Assembly (NCBI RefSeq): GCF_003946915.1
Contig: NZ_RPOC01000001.1
Span: forward strand, 682,001 to 746,000
From: Flavobacterium ustbae
Lineage (GTDB): Bacteria; Bacteroidota; Bacteroidia; Flavobacteriales; Flavobacteriaceae
DNA length: 64,000 bases
Direction of reading: 5' to 3'
Below, piece by piece: positions 23,779 to 32,662 of this stretch. The translations under genes were made by a program, and so were the position numbers. How positions within the stretch are numbered: position 1 is the first letter of the stretch; every line of letters starts with the position of its first letter. A model generated the notes under the pieces. The model saw only the letters and a list, made by a program, of their open reading frames with translations. It was not told the DNA's origin and searched no databases.

Positions 23779-24273
23779 TTTCAGGTTTCAAGTTTCAAGT
23801 TTTTTTTACTGAAACTTATTCCCTTTGAAATCTTTTTTATTAAGATAAGTGATAAAGTTTTTTATTTTACCGCTTAAATTTTCATAATCCTTTTTTAAAG
23901 CTTCGAATTTTTCTTCTGAAATATATTCAAAATCAAAAACTCGATATAGCTGAGATCTTGTTTCTCCGGCTGAACCTTTTGCAATTGATAAAAATTGTCG
24001 AAATTCTAAATTTCCATCTCTTTCAAAACCTTCAGCAATATTATCCATTACTGAACCCGAAGAACTTTTTATTTGATTTTTAAATCTGAGATCTGATTTT
24101 AACTCTGTTTCAATTGAAATTATATGAATTTCTTTTGCTAATCTTCGAGCCTCTTTCCAAATTTCTAAATCTTCAAATCGTGTAATTGTTGCCATTTTTC
24201 TGTTTATTTAATTTTAAGTTTAAACCTACAAAATGTAATTCAACTTGAAACTAAAAAAACATGAAACCTGAAA
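23779..24273. mobile_element. Inverted-repeat-bounded four-helix-bundle cassette between sufC and sufD
   Basis: The left end TTTCAGGTTTCA (23779-23790) and right end TGAAACCTGAAA (24262-24273) are exact 12-base inverted repeats. Just inside each end is a degenerate AGTTTCAAGTT. The single gene inside encodes a four-helix-bundle protein. A related motif (AACTTGAAACTTTAAACTTG) lies in the sufB-DUF2683 spacer near 25795-25815. Mobility is inferred from the repeats alone. Confidence 0.5.
23806..24195 (-). CDS. Four helix bundle protein (23S rRNA intervening-sequence type)
   Basis: 129 residues. [43 protein letters not shown] and [21 protein letters not shown] are the hallmarks of the four-helix-bundle family first found in 23S rRNA intervening sequences. 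These proteins are widespread as single genes in Bacteroidota intergenic regions. Their function is unknown. The gene lies between inverted repeats within the sufC-sufD gap and on the operon strand, so it does not break transcription polarity. Confidence 0.88.
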   Translation of the reverse strand: MATITRFEDLEIWKEARRLAKEIHIISIETELKSDLRFKNQIKSSSGSVMDNIAEGFERDGNLEFRQFLSIAKGSAGETRSQLYRVFDFEYISEEKFEALKKDYENLSGKIKNFITYLNKKDFKGNKFQ

Positions 24274-24280
24274 CAAAAAT

Positions 24281-25027
24281 TTAGTTTTCTGCCTTAATCC
24301 AGTCGTATCCTTTTTCTTCAAGCTCGTAAGCCAATTCTTTTCCTCCAGATTTTACGATTCTTCCGTTGTAAAGAACGTGAACGAAATCTGGAACGATATA
24401 ATCTAATAAACGTTGGTAGTGTGTAATAACGATAATTGCGTTTTTGTCGCTTTTAAGTTTGTTAACTCCATTAGCCACAATTCTTAAAGCATCGATATCA
24501 AGACCAGAATCTGTTTCGTCAAGAATAGCCAATTTTGGCTCTAACATTGCCATTTGGAAAATCTCGTTTCTTTTTTTCTCTCCTCCTGAAAATCCTTCGT
24601 TAAGAGAACGAGATAAAAATTTACGATCGATTTCTAACAATTCAGATTTCTCACGAATCACTTTTAGCATTTCGTTTGCTGGCATTTCTTCCTGTCCGTT
24701 TGCTTTACGAGTTTCGTTGATCGCAGTTTTCATAAAGTTAGTTACGCTAACTCCAGGAATTTCTACAGGATATTGAAACGAAAGGAAAACACCTTTATGT
24801 GCTCTTTCTTCTGGAGCTAGATCGGCAAGATCTTCTCCATCAAGGATAACTTCTCCGTCAGTAACTTCATAGTTTTCATTTCCTGCAATAACTGCAGAAA
24901 GTGTACTTTTTCCAGAACCGTTTGGTCCCATTATCGCGTGAACTTCTCCAGCTTTAACTTCTATATTAATTCCCTTAAGGATTTCTTTATCACCAATCGC
25001 GGCGTGAAGGTTTTTTATTGATAACAT
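24281..25027 (-). CDS. sufC: Fe-S cluster assembly ATPase SufC
   Basis: A 248-residue ABC-type ATPase. Walker A GPNGSGKST lies at residues 34-42, Q-loop sequence LSFQYPVEIPG follows, then the signature NEGFSGGEKKRNE and Walker B LAILDETDSGLD, with the H-loop ITHYQRLL. These are the typical SufC forms. It drives conformational change of SufB/SufD. It starts 11 bases after the flavin reductase stop codon. Confidence 0.96.
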   Translation of the reverse strand: MLSIKNLHAAIGDKEILKGINIEVKAGEVHAIMGPNGSGKSTLSAVIAGNENYEVTDGEVILDGEDLADLAPEERAHKGVFLSFQYPVEIPGVSVTNFMKTAINETRKANGQEEMPANEMLKVIREKSELLEIDRKFLSRSLNEGFSGGEKKRNEIFQMAMLEPKLAILDETDSGLDIDALRIVANGVNKLKSDKNAIIVITHYQRLLDYIVPDFVHVLYNGRIVKSGGKELAYELEEKGYDWIKAEN

Positions 25028-25038
25028 TGTTTTTTATT

Positions 25039-25527
25039 TTATATAAATGTCAATTCTATTTTTGTTGTTTGGTTTAGAACGTTTGCATTAAAATGCGCCT
25101 GTCCTAAATATTCCATGCCTAAATAATCGGCTGATTTTTTGAACGGGATATAAAAACTCTCTTCGGTTTCATCATCGTGTGAATTAGATATCACGCCGAT
25201 TTTCTTTCCTCTGAGTTTTCGTCCGGTTTCTTTTTCAATTCGGATTAAATCCGAAATTCGGTCAAAGAAAACCTTCATAATCCCACTCATATTGTACCAA
25301 TAAATTGGCGTTGCAAAAATTAAAGTGTCATACTTTTCGATAATTCCTCTTATTAAGGGCAAAAAATCATCGTCTATATTTTTGCTTTCGTAATCATAAT
25401 AAGAGATATTATAATCGCTAAGATTAACTACATCTATATTTTGTTCTTTCGAAATTTCATCCACAATTTTTGTTGTGTTTCCATTTTTTCTGGAAGAACC
25501 TAAAATGATTACTGTTTTGTTTTTCAT
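25039..25527 (-). CDS. Flavodoxin-fold NAD(P)H-dependent FMN reductase-like protein
   Basis: 162 residues. IILGSSRKNGNTTKIVDEI is the FMN phosphate loop of the flavodoxin-like fold. FATPIYWYNMSGIMKVFFDR is the second flavin-binding loop. KIGVISNSHDDETEES follows. Members reduce quinones, flavins or nitro compounds. The gene lies between DUF2683 and sufC with short gaps, so it is co-transcribed with the suf genes. A supply of reduced flavin for cluster assembly is conceivable but is only inferred. Confidence 0.82.
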   Translation of the reverse strand: MKNKTVIILGSSRKNGNTTKIVDEISKEQNIDVVNLSDYNISYYDYESKNIDDDFLPLIRGIIEKYDTLIFATPIYWYNMSGIMKVFFDRISDLIRIEKETGRKLRGKKIGVISNSHDDETEESFYIPFKKSADYLGMEYLGQAHFNANVLNQTTKIELTFI

Positions 25528-25562
25528 TAATACTTATTCGTAATGTCCTTTAATGAAAATTA

Positions 25563-25766
25563 TTATTTCCACAAATTGTCTAAATCTTCTTTAGTCATTT
25601 TAATTCCTTTTCCCTCAGCAATGCTTTTTTCCGCATCAAGAATTTCTTTTACAAATTCTGGGTTATATGGCTTTTCTTGTTCTTCAATTTCAAATTTTAG
25701 ACGTTTTGCCAAAGCTTTTAAAACAGGCAAGTCTTTCTTTTTTACATTTTTCAGTAGTAAATCCAT
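25563..25766 (-). CDS. DUF2683 family small protein (orphan antitoxin-like)
   Basis: 67 residues: MDLLLKNVKKKDLPVLKALAK followed by EKPYNPEFVKEILDAEKS and IKMTKEDLDNLWK. The pattern, and the short basic-helical build, match DUF2683 proteins. In Bacteroidota these often precede a YoeB/Txe-type toxin gene. No toxin follows here; the next gene is the flavin reductase. It may be an orphan antitoxin or a leftover of a toxin-antitoxin cassette that entered the suf operon. Confidence 0.7.
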   Translation of the reverse strand: MDLLLKNVKKKDLPVLKALAKRLKFEIEEQEKPYNPEFVKEILDAEKSIAEGKGIKMTKEDLDNLWK

Positions 25767-25823
25767 ATTGTCTATTTTTTAGCTCAAACCAGCAACTTGA
25801 AACTTTAAACTTGAAACAAATTT

Positions 25824-27272
25824 TTACCCTACAGAACCTTCCAAAGAAATCTCTAATAATTTCTGAGCTTCAACTGCAAATTCCATTGGCAATTTGTTCA
25901 ATACATCTTTACTGAAACCGTTTACAATTAAGGCAATCGCTTTTTCAGTAGGGATACCTCTTTGGTTGCAATAGAAAACCTGATCTTCTCCAATTTTACT
26001 TGTAGTAGCTTCGTGCTCAATTTTTGCTGATGGATTTTTACTTTCGATATAAGGGAAAGTATGCGCACCGCAATTGTTCCCCATTAATAAGGAATCACAT
26101 TGAGAAAAGTTTCTTGCATTTTCTGCTCTTGGAGAAATCTGCACTAAACCACGATAACTGTTTTGAGATTTTCCAGCCGAAATACCTTTAGAAATAATAG
26201 TCGATTTAGTATTTTTTCCTAAATGGATCATTTTTGTTCCAGTATCAGCTTGTTGGAAGTTATTAGTAACAGCAATTGAATAAAATTCTCCTACTGAATT
26301 ATCTCCTTTAAGTACGCAAGAAGGATATTTCCAAGTTACAGCAGAACCTGTTTCAACCTGTGTCCAAGAAATTTTAGCGTTTGTTTCGCATAAACCTCTT
26401 TTGGTTACGAAGTTGTAAACTCCACCTTTTCCTTCCTTGTTTCCAGGGAACCAGTTTTGAACTGTTGAATATTTAATTTCAGCATCATCCAAAGCGATTA
26501 ATTCAACTACAGCAGCGTGCAATTGATTCTCGTCACGGCTTGGCGCTGTACATCCTTCAAGGTAAGAAACGTAGCTTCCTTCATCGGCAATAACTAGAGT
26601 TCTTTCGAATTGTCCAGTTCCTGCCTGATTGATTCTAAAATATGTTGAAAGTTCCATCGGGCATTTTACGCCTTTTGGAATGTAGCAGAAACTTCCATCA
26701 GAGAAAACTGCTGAGTTTAGCGCCGCGTAGAAGTTATCTTTTTGAGGAACAACTGTACCTAAATATTTTTTTACTAATTCTGGATGTTCTTTAATAGCTT
26801 CAGAAATTGGACAGAAAATAATTCCTTTTTCTGCTAAAGTCTTCTTGAAAGTTGTAGCAACAGAAACAGAATCAACTACAATATCCATAGCGATATTGTT
26901 CATCTTTTTTTGTTCGTCTACAGAGATTCCCAATTTTTTGTACATTTCTAATAATTCTGGATCTACATCGTCCAAAGTTTTATTAGGATCTACTTGTTTT
27001 GGAGCAGAATAATATGAAATTGCCTGAAAATCTGGTTTTTCGTAATTAACGTTTGCCCATTCTGGTTCAATCATTTCTTTCCAAGCACGGAAAGCTTCAA
27101 TACGCCAGTCGGTCATCCACTCTGGTTCTTCTTTTTTAAGAGAAATGGCTCTTACGATATCTTCGTTTAAGCCCACAGGAAATGTTTCAGATTCTATATT
27201 GGTATAAAATCCGTATTCGTATTCTTTAGTTTCCAGTTCGATTTTTAAATCGTCTTCGGTGTATTTGCTCAT
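25824..27272 (-). CDS. sufB: Fe-S cluster assembly protein SufB
   Basis: 482 residues. The N-terminal [26 protein letters not shown] and the core [19 protein letters not shown] are typical. [32 protein letters not shown] carries the conserved cysteine region. [20 protein letters not shown] and [17 protein letters not shown] carry the conserved C-terminal cysteines. SufB is the scaffold subunit that holds the nascent cluster in SufBC2D. Length is normal. It is preceded by the sufA-like gene and an 87-base spacer with a palindrome. Confidence 0.96.
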   Translation of the reverse strand: MSKYTEDDLKIELETKEYEYGFYTNIESETFPVGLNEDIVRAISLKKEEPEWMTDWRIEAFRAWKEMIEPEWANVNYEKPDFQAISYYSAPKQVDPNKTLDDVDPELLEMYKKLGISVDEQKKMNNIAMDIVVDSVSVATTFKKTLAEKGIIFCPISEAIKEHPELVKKYLGTVVPQKDNFYAALNSAVFSDGSFCYIPKGVKCPMELSTYFRINQAGTGQFERTLVIADEGSYVSYLEGCTAPSRDENQLHAAVVELIALDDAEIKYSTVQNWFPGNKEGKGGVYNFVTKRGLCETNAKISWTQVETGSAVTWKYPSCVLKGDNSVGEFYSIAVTNNFQQADTGTKMIHLGKNTKSTIISKGISAGKSQNSYRGLVQISPRAENARNFSQCDSLLMGNNCGAHTFPYIESKNPSAKIEHEATTSKIGEDQVFYCNQRGIPTEKAIALIVNGFSKDVLNKLPMEFAVEAQKLLEISLEGSVG

Positions 27273-27301
27273 TATATTTTAATGTTGTCTTAGTTTTTTA
27301 A

Positions 27302-27361
27302 AGTCCAAAGTCTGAAAGTCAAATAGCAGTCTTTAAGACTTATGGCTTTCGGCTTTTGACT
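27302..27361. repeat. Palindromic spacer between sufA-like gene and sufB
   Basis: An imperfect hairpin whose tip is the exact palindrome AGTCTTTAAGACT; outer arms AGTCCAAAGTC and GGCTTTTGACT pair partially. It is one of several palindromes placed in successive suf spacers. Confidence 0.5.
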
Positions 27362-27689
27362 ATAGTGAGAATGATTCTCCGCAACCGCAAGTTCTGCTTG
27401 CATTCGGGTTATTGAAAACAAACCCTTTTCCGTTTAATCCGCCAGAAAATTCTAAAATTGTTCCAGCTAGATATAGAAATGATTTTTTTTCAACGGCAAT
27501 TTGGATGTCGTTATCAACGAATATTTTGTCGTCATCGCCCTTAGTTTTGTCAAACTTTAAATCGTAAGACAAACCAGAGCATCCGCCACTTTTTACACCT
27601 ACTCTCACGTAGTCGTGTGTCGCGTCAAAACCATCATCTGTCATTAAGTCGATGATTTTCTTTTTGGCTGTATCAGAAACTTTTATCAT
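27360..27689 (-). CDS. sufA: SufA/IscA-type (HesB family) Fe-S carrier protein
   Basis: 109 residues. The three conserved cluster-binding cysteines are visible: Cys37 in KSGGCSGLSY, and Cys101 and Cys103 in SRTCGCGESF. A-type carriers receive clusters from SufBCD and pass them to apoproteins. It is the first gene of the suf unit. A -7 box lies about 110 bases upstream. Whether it is named SufA, ErpA or IscA cannot be settled from sequence alone; the position favours SufA. Confidence 0.92.
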   Translation of the reverse strand: MIKVSDTAKKKIIDLMTDDGFDATHDYVRVGVKSGGCSGLSYDLKFDKTKGDDDKIFVDNDIQIAVEKKSFLYLAGTILEFSGGLNGKGFVFNNPNASRTCGCGESFSL

Positions 27690-27797
27690 TGTTTTATAGT
27701 ATTTATCTTTTCAACATTCCTTTAATAATTATTAAAAAAGTAACAAAATTATTACATTTTAAAGTGCTGTATGTCAATGTAGAAATGAAATTGTCTG

Positions 27798-27805
27798 CAA
27801 AGATA
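27798..27805 (-). promoter_or_regulatory. -7 promoter box of the suf operon
   Basis: TATCTTTG on the minus strand fits TAnnTTTG and would give a leader of about 100 bases before the sufA-like gene. Confidence 0.45.
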
Positions 27806-28003
27806 CGACTTAAAAACCTTTTTCCATAACGGTTCACATTATTATAACAAATGAGAAAATAGATATTAGTTATTTTGTTAAAATCTACTTTGAAAAAGCT
27901 GTAATTTCGTGCGACACGATTCTATAGAAATAAAAGTCGCAAATATCGGCTCTAAATGTTAAAAAACAAGTATTTCTACTGGTAAGAGTCGTTTTTTATT
28001 CAA

Positions 28004-28011
28004 TATTTTTG
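28004..28011 (+). promoter_or_regulatory. -7 promoter box for the coiled-coil protein gene
   Basis: TATTTTTG fits TAnnTTTG, 19 bases before the start codon at 28031. The -33 element is unclear. Confidence 0.4.
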
Positions 28012-28030
28012 CAAAAAATTATAACTAATT

Positions 28031-28951
28031 ATGAAAAAGCAAAATGAAATTAAGTGGTTCAAGCCCTTGTTTGCATTAATTTTTGTTTTAGGAATAGGTG
28101 CTGTAGCTTTAGTTTTTAGTAATGAAAATGAAACAATTGAAAGTGAAGCTGAAAATAATAGTATAGTAAATACAATTTCGTCTGAAAGTAGAGAAATAAC
28201 AGAACAAAAAAATATTTTAGATTCTTTAAATATACTTAAAGAAGCTTACGATAAGGCTATATTAGAAAAAACAGCTTTGTCGAAAGAATTGGAATTAGAA
28301 CGAAGAAATGTAGAAAGTTTAATGGAAATCATTAAAGTTTCGGCAAATCCATCGGCCGATCAAATTCGGATTTATAGAAATCAGCTTTTTGGCCTGCAAT
28401 ATTCATTGGATAGTAAAGTGACGGAGATTAAAAAATTAAAATCTCAAAATAAAAATTTATTGACAGAAATTGAAAGTCAGAACGTTGTCATGTATCAGCA
28501 AAAAGCAGAAAATGATACTTTGATTTCTAAACAAAAGAAATTAGAATCGACCTTGAAAGATGCTTCAAGGCTTTATCTAAGCAATTTTAAAGCCATTGCA
28601 CTTCGCGAAAAAAACTCAGGAGCAGAGTTGGAAACAACAAAGGCAAAGAATACCAAAAAGCTCAAAATTAGCTTTACGGTTAACGGAAATGCTGTTGCAA
28701 AAACGGGAAGAAGGGTTTTTTATGTTCAGGTTTTAGATCAGAAAAATACAGTTTTAGGAGACAATAGATTGATTGAATTTGGAAATGATAAAGCGCTGGT
28801 TTACAGTTTTATTGTTAGCGCCGATTTTCAGGGCAAATCTTTAAATGCTTATGGAATTCTAAATGCAGATCAGTTTAAAAAAGGAACTTATTTTGTAAAT
28901 TATTTCGATAAACAGGAAATAATGGGAAGCACTTCAATTACATTAGAATAA
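28031..28951 (+). CDS. Membrane-anchored coiled-coil protein, unknown function
   Basis: 306 residues. An N-terminal membrane anchor (about 11-30; FKPLFALIFVLGIGAVALVF) is followed by a long charged heptad-like region (about 55-190; EITEQKNILDSLNILKEAYD, LESLMEII-type segments, KKLESTLKDASRLY). A beta-rich C-terminal domain (about 210-306; LKISFTVNGNAVAKTGRRVF) follows. It is likely bound to the inner membrane with its bulk in the periplasm. Similar architectures occur near gliding and envelope genes in Flavobacteria, but no specific role can be named. It is divergent from the suf operon. Confidence 0.7.
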   Translation: MKKQNEIKWFKPLFALIFVLGIGAVALVFSNENETIESEAENNSIVNTISSESREITEQKNILDSLNILKEAYDKAILEKTALSKELELERRNVESLMEIIKVSANPSADQIRIYRNQLFGLQYSLDSKVTEIKKLKSQNKNLLTEIESQNVVMYQQKAENDTLISKQKKLESTLKDASRLYLSNFKAIALREKNSGAELETTKAKNTKKLKISFTVNGNAVAKTGRRVFYVQVLDQKNTVLGDNRLIEFGNDKALVYSFIVSADFQGKSLNAYGILNADQFKKGTYFVNYFDKQEIMGSTSITLE

Positions 28952-28972
28952 CCCGAAGTTTTTAACCTTTAA

Positions 28973-29006
28973 TTGTAGCAAAAGGAGTTTGAATTTTCTA
29001 GCTTTG
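28973..29006 (+). promoter_or_regulatory. Promoter of the MBL hydrolase gene
   Basis: TTG (28973-28975) and TAGCTTTG (28999-29006) with a 23-base spacer, at the upper end of the Bacteroidota range. The start codon is 22 bases further on. Confidence 0.45.
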
Positions 29007-29027
29007 TTGTTTTAGAAAATCATTCAC

Positions 29028-29885
29028 ATGAAACTTTACCCAATAGAATCTGGAAATTTTAAGTTAGACGGAGGCGCTATGTTTGGCGTTGTTCCTAAGA
29101 CAATTTGGAACAAAACTAATCCTGCCGATGCCAATAATCTTATTGATATTGCTGCGCGCTGTTTATTGATAGAAGACGGAAATCATCTTATTTTGATTGA
29201 TACGGGGATGGGTAATAAGCAATCAGAAAAATTCTTTGGCTATTATTCGCTTTGGGGTTCTCATTCTTTAGATAAATCATTAGCAAAATATGGTTTTAGC
29301 CGAGATGATATCACAGACGTTTTTATGACGCATCTTCATTTTGACCATTGCGGCGGAAGTGTTCAGTGGAATTCGGATAAAACAGGTTATGAGCCAGCTT
29401 TTAAAAACGCTAAATTCTGGACCAACGAAAACCATTGGGAATGGGCAACAAAACCCAACCCAAGAGAAAAAGCTTCTTTTTTGTCTGAAAATATTCTGCC
29501 AATGCAAGAAAGCGGACAACTGAATTTTATTGAAAGACCTAACTCTGATTTTGGTTTTTCAAAAGAATTAGGTTTTGATATTTATTATGTTGACGGACAT
29601 ACGGAAAAGCAAATGATTCCGTACATTAAATATAAAGATAAAACCATTGTTTTTTGTGCTGATTTGTTGGCTACAGCTGGACATATTCCGCTTCCATATG
29701 TTATGGGATACGATACAAGGCCTTTGCTGACAATGCCTGAGAAATCTAAATTTTTGAATGCAGCGGCAGACCAGAATCATTATTTATTTCTAGAACACGA
29801 TGCTCATAACCAAATAATAACAGTGGAGCACACAGAGAAAGGTGTTCGCTTAAAAGAGGTTTTTACCTGCGAAGAGATTCTTTAA
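29028..29885 (+). CDS. MBL fold metallo-hydrolase
   Basis: 285 residues. MTHLHFDHCGGSV is the HxHxDH metal motif. IDTGMGN precedes it, YYVDGHTEKQM provides the next histidine region, VFCADLLATAGHIPLP carries the bridging Asp, and FLEHDAHN the last histidine. The family includes lactonases, phosphodiesterases and thiolesterases; the architecture recalls quorum-quenching-type MBL lactonases, but the substrate cannot be assigned. It is followed by a strong bidirectional terminator shared with the T9SS LRR gene. Confidence 0.85.
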   Translation: MKLYPIESGNFKLDGGAMFGVVPKTIWNKTNPADANNLIDIAARCLLIEDGNHLILIDTGMGNKQSEKFFGYYSLWGSHSLDKSLAKYGFSRDDITDVFMTHLHFDHCGGSVQWNSDKTGYEPAFKNAKFWTNENHWEWATKPNPREKASFLSENILPMQESGQLNFIERPNSDFGFSKELGFDIYYVDGHTEKQMIPYIKYKDKTIVFCADLLATAGHIPLPYVMGYDTRPLLTMPEKSKFLNAAADQNHYLFLEHDAHNQIITVEHTEKGVRLKEVFTCEEIL

Positions 29886-29903
29886 AGGAATATATTCGAC
29901 ATT

Positions 29904-29945
29904 AAAAAAATCCCATTTTCGTACAATTGAAAATGGGATTTTTTG
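29904..29945. terminator. Bidirectional terminator, copy A
   Basis: AAAAATCCCATTTTC and GAAAATGGGATTTTT form a perfect 15-bp stem with an 8-base loop. A near-identical hairpin lies at 31900-31938, so the pair brackets the LRR gene between them. Confidence 0.88.
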
Positions 29946-29962
29946 TGTTTAAAAGACAGTGA

Positions 29963-31810
29963 TTATTCTACTATTATTTTTTTAGCAGAAGCAGCATCAC
30001 CATTAATTAAATACACATAATAAATTCCTTTAGGCAAGCCAGATAAATTGATCGTATTATCTGTATTTGCACTATTTAAAGTAAAAGATTTTACTAATTG
30101 TCCTAAGGAATTATAAACTGTTGCTTTGTCTAAAGCAACATTATTGATGTTTATTTCTCCTTTTGTTGGGTTAGGATATAGGGCTGCTGTAGAAAATACG
30201 GAATCCTCAATACCTAGTGTACAAGTTGATGAGTAAGTTGCTGTTGCATCTTTTTTACTTGCCCACTTTGTATCAGAATAGGTCACATCATCGACCCTAA
30301 TGCAAGTTAAGTTAGGGTTATTGATAAAAGTCGTGTAGAAAAGTTCAAAATTATTATTGTTTCCATTTTTTAAATTAAGAAGCTTTAAGTCATTATCATT
30401 ACAAGTTATTTCGGTAATTTTTGAATTGGTAGAAATATCTAAATCAGTAATCTTATTAAAATGACAATTTAACATGTACAATTCTGGATTGTGCGATACA
30501 TCAATTGTTGTCAATTCATTATAATGACACATCAATTGTTGCAATAAAATATTTTCGGAAACATCTAAACTGTTAATTTTATTTTGGTGACAAACTAAAT
30601 AAAGTAATTTTTTATTGTCTGATACATTTAAAGTTTTCAGTTCGTTAATTCCACAATTTAAATCATCTAACTCTAGATTTTTATTAATGTTTAAGCTTGT
30701 CAATTTATTGCTTCCACACCATAAGTGTGTCAAAGCAAGATTTTTATCCACATTCAAGACCGTTAATAAATTTCCTCCACAGTTTATGCCCTGTAGTGCC
30801 AAATTGTTGTCGACATTTAAAAAAGGTAATTTGTTGGAGTTGACAACTAGTGAAGTTAACAATGTATTAGTGTCAATATTTAATCCCGTTAATACATTTG
30901 AAGAGCAATTTAAACTGGTCAAATTAATATTGTTAGAAATGTCTAAAGAGCTCAATTTATTTTTTTGGCAATCTAGTCGCTTCAATGCAGTATTTGCGCT
31001 TAAATCTATTGCTGTTAGCTGATTATTATCAAGATATAAATAGGCTAAATTTATATTTTTTGAAAGGTTGACATTAGTAATAGAATTTCGACTAGCAGAT
31101 AAAATTTCTAAAGAGGTAAAATTTTCAATTCCTGTTAAATCTGAAATAGAACTTCTCTCAATATTCAAACTAGTTACAGATGCAATACTTGATGTCAATA
31201 CTTGTCCGTCTGCAGTACCAGAATCGATACCTAATTCAATCAATTTGTTTTCGAAATTAATATCTGGAATTGAGGTGTATTGAGATCCAGTTTGAACAAC
31301 CTCTGTTACAGAAATATTATCAACTAAAATTTCTGGAATTGGTGTTGATGTCCCTCTGGCCCAAATAATTACTCCAATATTTTTAGTAGTAGTTGCGACA
31401 TAATCATATTCAATTTTTCTCCATTGAGAATTTGAAGTAATATTGTCAATGCTACTTGTAATTGGTGTCTGCCAAACATCAGAATCTATTAAGCCTAATT
31501 CGACAGATGTGATAGTGCCTGCAACCAATTTATGGTAACCGCTAACTTTATACGTTTTACCAGCTTCTACAGGAAAATAAACACTAGTAAACATATAATT
31601 TAAGCTACCGTTTGTTAGTTCTATTTTTGTGCTCGAATTTCCATTTTGAGAATCGGTATCCTGATAAATTAGACCACTAAAAAAACGTCCCCAGCCATTG
31701 GGTTGAGACGAAGATGACCAATTTTCAAAATCTCCGTTTGAGACCAAATTTGTCTGAGCGTAAAAAGAAAAATTTGCCATTACTAGCAATAAAAGTAGTT
31801 TTGATTTCAT
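29963..31810 (-). CDS. T9SS-secreted leucine-rich repeat protein, short paralogue
   Basis: 615 residues. A signal peptide (MKSKLLLLLVMANFSFYAQ) is followed by a carbohydrate-binding-module-like domain (about 20-175; NGDFENWSSSSQPNGWGR ... LVDNISVTEV). The IPDINFENKLIELGID motif opens one LRR module (about 180-520) with units such as LTSLNINKNLELDDLNCGIN at a 21-residue period. The C-terminal T9SS type A sorting domain (about 535-615) contains LYPNPTKGEININNV and ends GIYYVYLINGD...KKIIVE. It is a shorter paralogue of the 2015-residue protein. Surface adhesion is plausible (inference). Confidence 0.9.
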   Translation of the reverse strand: MKSKLLLLLVMANFSFYAQTNLVSNGDFENWSSSSQPNGWGRFFSGLIYQDTDSQNGNSSTKIELTNGSLNYMFTSVYFPVEAGKTYKVSGYHKLVAGTITSVELGLIDSDVWQTPITSSIDNITSNSQWRKIEYDYVATTTKNIGVIIWARGTSTPIPEILVDNISVTEVVQTGSQYTSIPDINFENKLIELGIDSGTADGQVLTSSIASVTSLNIERSSISDLTGIENFTSLEILSASRNSITNVNLSKNINLAYLYLDNNQLTAIDLSANTALKRLDCQKNKLSSLDISNNINLTSLNCSSNVLTGLNIDTNTLLTSLVVNSNKLPFLNVDNNLALQGINCGGNLLTVLNVDKNLALTHLWCGSNKLTSLNINKNLELDDLNCGINELKTLNVSDNKKLLYLVCHQNKINSLDVSENILLQQLMCHYNELTTIDVSHNPELYMLNCHFNKITDLDISTNSKITEITCNDNDLKLLNLKNGNNNNFELFYTTFINNPNLTCIRVDDVTYSDTKWASKKDATATYSSTCTLGIEDSVFSTAALYPNPTKGEININNVALDKATVYNSLGQLVKSFTLNSANTDNTINLSGLPKGIYYVYLINGDAASAKKIIVE

Positions 31811-31899
31811 AGGCTAAAATTTGTAAATAGGGGTATGTCAATAACATTTTATAATAGTATTGTCTTTTTGCGAAAACCGTACTGAAATGAAAAATGATA

Positions 31900-31938
31900 A
31901 AAAAATCCCATTTCTATTGAAAGAAAATGGGATTTTTT
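31900..31938. terminator. Bidirectional terminator, copy B
   Basis: AAAAAATCCCATTT and AAATGGGATTTTTT form a 14-bp stem. It nearly repeats copy A, including the TGTGTTT that follows. It ends the giant LRR / Fn3 lipoprotein operon. Confidence 0.85.
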
Positions 31939-31952
31939 GTGTTTTTAATAAG

Positions 31953-32660
31953 TTAATTTGTCTTGAATTTCCAAACCTGACCTACAGTTTCACCTCCGTT
32001 ATTGTCTTTTACAACAATTCTCCAGAAGTACTGTGTAGTAGGCTGAAGCGCCACTTCAAATGATTTTGAGCTTGTACTCTCGCTTACTTTTTCTGTTGGC
32101 GGATTTGCAGTTCCAAAATAAACATCATAAGTAAGAGTATCGAACGTATCAACATCTGAAGCGTTCCACTCTAATTTTCCCGATGAACTGCTGATCAGAG
32201 CATTTATAGAAGGCGCAGTCAATTCTGGTGCAAAAGGCAAATGGTTCAATACAGCTTCACCCGTTGTATAAAACTTAAAAGCCGACGAATAAGCACTAGC
32301 CAGACCTTTAGAATCTATGGCTCTTACTCTCCAATAATAAGCAGTGTTTTTATCCAATGCTAAAGGGCTTGTAGTAAGAGATGAATTATCTAGCGTAACC
32401 ATGATGTGGCTGAAAGCATTATCTTTTGCGACTTGAACCTGATAAACAATAGCGTCATTTTGTGCATCAGTCGAAGTATTCCACTGAAAAGAAACATTGT
32501 TGTCTAGGCATAATTTATTGTCTGCAGGAAGTGTTAATACAGGAACTGTAGGAGCGGTATTAGCTGCTGGAGGAGTAACTGGATCAGGATCGTCTCCACC
32601 TCCGCTACCGCAAGCTGCAAATACTAAACAGATTATTGATAAATATATAGAGTTTTTCAT
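31953..32660 (-). CDS. Fibronectin type III lipoprotein
   Basis: 235 residues. The lipobox LVFAACGSGGGDD places the lipidated cysteine at residue 17, and the Gly/Asp tail behind it matches a surface-export signal of Bacteroidota lipoproteins. Two Fn3-like domains follow (about 38-132 and 140-235), with YYWRVRAIDSKGLAS and YFWRIVVKDNNGGE as the matching strands. It starts two bases after the stop codon of the giant LRR gene, so the two are made together. It may anchor or present the LRR protein at the surface (inference). Confidence 0.8.
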   Translation of the reverse strand: MKNSIYLSIICLVFAACGSGGGDDPDPVTPPAANTAPTVPVLTLPADNKLCLDNNVSFQWNTSTDAQNDAIVYQVQVAKDNAFSHIMVTLDNSSLTTSPLALDKNTAYYWRVRAIDSKGLASAYSSAFKFYTTGEAVLNHLPFAPELTAPSINALISSSSGKLEWNASDVDTFDTLTYDVYFGTANPPTEKVSESTSSKSFEVALQPTTQYFWRIVVKDNNGGETVGQVWKFKTN

Positions 32661-32662
32661 TT

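Larger units (their letters stand above)
27690..28030. other. Divergent intergenic region, suf operon / coiled-coil protein
   Basis: 341 bases without a gene. It contains a minus-strand -7 box (27798-27805) for the suf operon and a plus-strand -7 box (28004-28011) for the next gene. Nothing like an IscR or Fur site could be recognised by eye, and no RNA structure stands out. Confidence 0.5.
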
